From positions 124,001 through 188,000 of the forward strand of contig NZ_BMSV01000005.1 of the NCBI RefSeq assembly GCF_014649335.1: a stretch of DNA of 64,000 nucleotides, written 5' to 3'. A program made the position numbers and the translations under genes. This document shows positions 61,801 to 64,000 of this stretch, one piece after another (within the stretch, counting starts at the first letter, position 1; each line of letters opens with the position of its first letter). This DNA comes from Streptomyces roseolilacinus. GTDB lineage: Bacteria > Actinomycetota > Actinomycetes > Streptomycetales > Streptomycetaceae. Below the pieces are notes generated by a model. The model did no database searches. It was not told where the DNA came from and saw nothing but the letters and a program-made list of their open reading frames with translations.

Positions 61801-64000
61801 GGTGCGGCAGCATCTCCCGCTCCGCCGCGAACACCTCCCGCACGTACTCCAGCCAGCTGCCCTCCGGGCGCCGCACCCCGAACGGCACGGTGTTGAGGAA
61901 CAGCCCGCGCATCCGGTCCGCGCCCGGCAGCTCCGGCCGGCCGTTGGTGACCAGGCCGATCGCGTGCCCCGCCGCGCCGTCCCGCTCGGCGAACAGGCTC
62001 ATCAGATGGTGGAAGGCGGTCAGGAGCACGGTGCGCCGGGGCACCCCCGCCTGCCGGGCGAGCCGCCCGACGGGCCCGGCGAGCCCCGCGTACGAGCGCT
62101 TCGTCTCGTACACCTCCCCCGCGCCCCCGTCGCCGGCGTCCTGCGCGCCGCGCCGCGTGAACCGGACCGGGTCCAGCGAGTCCAGCGCCGTACGCCAGTA
62201 CTCCAGGCCCTCCTCGTCGCGCAGCGCCGCGCGCTCCAGCGCCACGTACTCGGCGAACCGGGGCGCGGCGGGCAGCCGCGGCGCCCGGCCGTGCGCCACC
62301 GCCCGGCGGTGCAGGTCGAGCAGGTCGGCGATGAGGGACGTGAGGCTCCAGCCGTCCAGGACGACGTGGCAGTCCGTGAGCGTGAGCCGCAGCTCGTGGT
62401 CGGTGAGGCGGTGCAGGTGGATCCGGACCAGCGGCGCCGCCGCCAGGTCGAACCGCCGGCCGAACTCCTCGTCCACGTGGCGCCGCAGGGCCGCGCGCTG
62501 CTCCTCGCGGGTCAGGCCCCGCAGGTCCGTGTGGCCGACCGGGAGCGCGGCGGCGCGGTGCACCAGCTGCAGCGGCTCGGAGAACGACACCAGGTCGACC
62601 GAGGTCCGCAGAATGCCGTGCTCGCGCACCACCGCGTCCACCGCTGCCTGGAACGCCGCCGGGTCGAAGCCCTCCGGCATCGTGATCTTGAGGTCGGTGA
62701 CGTTGTGGTACGCGCCGCGCCGCTCGTCGGCGAGCATCTCGTGCAGCATGCCCGCCTGGAGCATCGTCAGCGGGTACGCGTCCTCCAGCCCCTCCGGGAG
62801 CCGGGCCCGGTCCGCCGGGTCGAGCTGCGAGAACGGCTCCACCGCCGGGGGCGCCGCCCCGTCGGCCGCGGTCGCCCGCCGCGCCAGGTCACCCAGCGTG
62901 GGCGCGCGGAACAGGTCCGGCACGGTCAGCGCGAGTCCGGCCGACCGGGCGAGGCCGATCACCCGCAGCGCGAGGATCGAGTCGCCGCCCAGGTCGAAGA
63001 AGTTCGCCGTGCGGCCGACCCGTTCCACGCCCAGCACCTCCGCCCACACCCGGGCGAGCGCCTCCTCCGCCGCGCCCCGCGGCGGCACGTGCCCGGCGGG
63101 CGCGGCGGCCGCGTCACCCGCCACCGCCCGCAGCGCGGCCCGGTCGACCTTGCCGTTCGCGGTGAGCGGCAGCCGGTCGTGCCGCACGAACAGCGCGGGC
63201 ACCATGTACGACGGCAGGGTCAGGCGCAGCCGGTCCCGCAGGTCCGCCGCGTCCAGCGGCCGGCCCTCGGTCAGCACGACGTGGGCGACGAGCCGGGCAC
63301 CGCCCTGCGGGTCGGTGCGGGCCACCACGGCGGCGTCCGCCACCCCGGGCAGGGCGCGCAGGGCCGCCTCGATCTCGCCCGGTTCGATCCGGAAGCCCCG
63401 CACCTTCACCTGGTGGTCGGCCCGCCCCACGTAGGCGAGCTGGCCGTCGGGCAGCACCCTCACCAGGTCGCCCGTGCGGTACATGCGGGTCCCGCCGGGG
63501 CCGAACGGGTCGGCGGGGAAGCGCTCGGCGGACAGCTCCGGGCGGTTGCGGTAGCCGCGCGCCACACCGCCGCCGGCCACGTACAGCTCGCCGACCGTGC
63601 CGCGCGGCACCAGCCGCCCGAACCGGTCGAGCACGTAGCCGTGCTGCCCGGCCAGCGGCCGCCCGATCGGCGAGCTGACCGGGGACCTCGTGTCCGCCTC
63701 GGTGATCGGCCGGTACGTGACGTGCACGGTCGTCTCGGTGATGCCGTACATGTTGACCAGTGCCGGCCGCTCGCCCTCCGGGACGGCGAACCAGTCGCGG
63801 TAGTCGCGCGCGTCGAAGGCGTCCCCGCCGAAGACCACCGTGCGCAGCGCCAGGTCGGCGAAGACCGCGCCGCACTGCGCCATGTGGGCCCGCAGCCCCT
63901 TGAACGCGGCGGGCGTCTGGTTCAGCACCGTCACCCGCTCCTCGCGCAGCACCCGCAGCACCGCCGCCGGGTCGCGGACCTCCTCGTCGGTGAGCACCAC
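58877..64000 (-). CDS. Nonribosomal peptide synthetase, C-terminal part (A-PCP-C-A-PCP-TE), 5' end outside window
   Basis: At least 1707 residues. In order: an incomplete A domain ([40 protein letters not shown]), PCP (FDLGGDSIL near 62990), C ([10 protein letters not shown]), a complete A ([30 protein letters not shown]), PCP (FRLGGSSLS near 59840) and a type I thioesterase ([13 protein letters not shown], with [10 protein letters not shown] carrying His). The first visible A domain has a threonine-like code end (N, V, G, M, V, H). The second reads roughly D-A-L-M-Q-A-V-S-W, which I cannot assign. The TE releases the product. The gene runs beyond base 64000. Confidence 0.93.
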   Translation of the reverse strand: MVLTDEEVRDPAAVLRVLREERVTVLNQTPAAFKGLRAHMAQCGAVFADLALRTVVFGGDAFDARDYRDWFAVPEGERPALVNMYGITETTVHVTYRPITEADTRSPVSSPIGRPLAGQHGYVLDRFGRLVPRGTVGELYVAGGGVARGYRNRPELSAERFPADPFGPGGTRMYRTGDLVRVLPDGQLAYVGRADHQVKVRGFRIEPGEIEAALRALPGVADAAVVARTDPQGGARLVAHVVLTEGRPLDAADLRDRLRLTLPSYMVPALFVRHDRLPLTANGKVDRAALRAVAGDAAAAPAGHVPPRGAAEEALARVWAEVLGVERVGRTANFFDLGGDSILALRVIGLARSAGLALTVPDLFRAPTLGDLARRATAADGAAPPAVEPFSQLDPADRARLPEGLEDAYPLTMLQAGMLHEMLADERRGAYHNVTDLKITMPEGFDPAAFQAAVDAVVREHGILRTSVDLVSFSEPLQLVHRAAALPVGHTDLRGLTREEQRAALRRHVDEEFGRRFDLAAAPLVRIHLHRLTDHELRLTLTDCHVVLDGWSLTSLIADLLDLHRRAVAHGRAPRLPAAPRFAEYVALERAALRDEEGLEYWRTALDSLDPVRFTRRGAQDAGDGGAGEVYETKRSYAGLAGPVGRLARQAGVPRRTVLLTAFHHLMSLFAERDGAAGHAIGLVTNGRPELPGADRMRGLFLNTVPFGVRRPEGSWLEYVREVFAAEREMLPHRRVPLARLGRMRPGEPSPVQAVFNFVNFHRLSGDTWDESMEIARTMFPLLVNASVDGFQLDADPAYVSPATADQLADLLCGVLETMVAAPDAPVSRPALRGAARERALGEWARGPVVPGEGLMFHECVAGHAARTPDAVAVAHGGQEVTYAALDGDAERLAARLRALGTGPETVVGICADRGPDMLRAVLGVLKAGGAFLPLDPQHPTERLGFTARDSGMRVLLTQAPLDGAVPFDGPVLLLDDPATWTGPEAAAPAPAPSVGPDGAAYVIYTSGSTGTPKGAVIPHRGLTNMLEGQRDLVAPTPADRVLQFASFSFDASILEMTWALANGGRLCTAPREALRPGPDLAATLREHGITGAMLPPSALAVLGEDRFPDLRVLQVAGEACPAELARTWSRGRRFHNVYGLTETSSWSVAARLTPDCRRAPVGRPIRNTRIHVLDDGLQPVPVGVPGEIHLGGHAVGRGYLGRPELTAATFVPDPYGAPGDRLCRTGDIGVQRPDGQVEWLGRRDGQVKLRGFRIELGEVEHALRELPEVRQAVVLLRRDLPGGEPALVAYVVPREGSGAGEEELRQGLRARVPAYMVPAFFVVLGSLPVNTSGKIDKRALPLPSAGRGRGGAPYVAPRTPAELVLAEVWRGVLGVDEVGVHDDFFRLGGSSLSTVRVAAQATARGLRVTVRDLIEAPTIARLASRAGAAAAAEVRSEVLLRDGEGAPLWCVHPTGGSAAWYVPLARELPPGRPVRAFQARGLLGGVDPTTVAGIAANYVAEITAHGGRGPHDLLGWSMGANLALEMATQLYESGHTVEPLVLIEPYLPNPVAAGRLAGVGRDMVTALGLRDRIRALAPSPEREAAVAELTALLLGAGMSPSEAALVENAPIEVWHSLLVALAGYRVRPYPGHVHLVVGSTAAGLPEDEPMPGLDVGYRTYVARWRELALGGVTVHVTEGDHMSMMSGRLMPTTAAVLAGIGTGVVR

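Overview
The window is very GC-rich, dense in genes, and almost free of TTA leucine codons. Its genes are typical of a streptomycete: DUF6230/DUF6114 proteins, a DUF5133 protein, an ANTAR-PAS-SpoIIE phosphatase, a HTH-membrane-ricin protein, a SulP/carbonic anhydrase pair and LAL-type regulators. I infer Streptomyces or a close relative. No tRNA, rRNA, CRISPR array, transposase or attachment site was seen. Starts were chosen from ribosome binding sites, ATGA/GTGA overlaps and family lengths.

Layout. 1-2.5 kb: an AAA ATPase and a metallopeptidase-like/VWA protein, the end of an operon that begins outside the window. 2.5-8 kb: a DUF4383 membrane protein, then carbohydrate genes: a Gfo/Idh/MocA oxidoreductase and PmoA-like protein behind a LacI-type palindrome, a CE7 esterase, and a secreted CBM-GH5 glycanase behind another palindrome. 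8-13.6 kb: a proline iminopeptidase-like hydrolase, a PIG-L deacetylase, and an operon of a quinone oxidoreductase-like protein and two acyl-CoA dehydrogenases. 13.6-19 kb: a five-gene peptide-type ABC importer behind a perfect inverted repeat. 19-27.7 kb: mixed genes (phosphodiester glycosidase, PfkB kinase, HTH-TM-ricin protein, 2-hydroxyacid dehydrogenase, UDP-sugar dehydrogenase, GNAT, DUF5133). 27.7-33.4 kb: a SpoIIE phosphatase, a phospholipase D-like protein and a secreted protein/DUF6114/DUF6230 set. 33.7-43.1 kb: a nucleoside hydrolase, a PAP2-diacylglycerol kinase fusion, a GH71-like protein, a TauE exporter, a clavaminate-synthase-type oxygenase, a TetR with a membrane partner, and a CPBP protease. 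43.1-47.3 kb: a two-component system and a SulP/beta-carbonic anhydrase pair.

The specialised-metabolism part is 47.3-64 kb. Two short LuxR-type regulators face away from a LanM-type lanthipeptide synthetase. LanM is followed by a small gene that looks like its precursor peptide. A large LAL regulator with a TTA codon comes next. An opposing operon then encodes an NRPS (cut by the window end), a cytochrome P450 and an MFS exporter.

The most unusual observation is that LanM keeps the kinase-like dehydratase residues but has lost three of the four key residues of its LanC cyclase domain (D876, Y953 and R998 stand where His, Cys and Cys are expected). The candidate precursor has no cysteine in its Ser/Thr-rich last 33 residues. 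Together they suggest a product that is dehydrated but not ring-closed, or is matured by another route. This rests on reading motifs by eye and needs an alignment.
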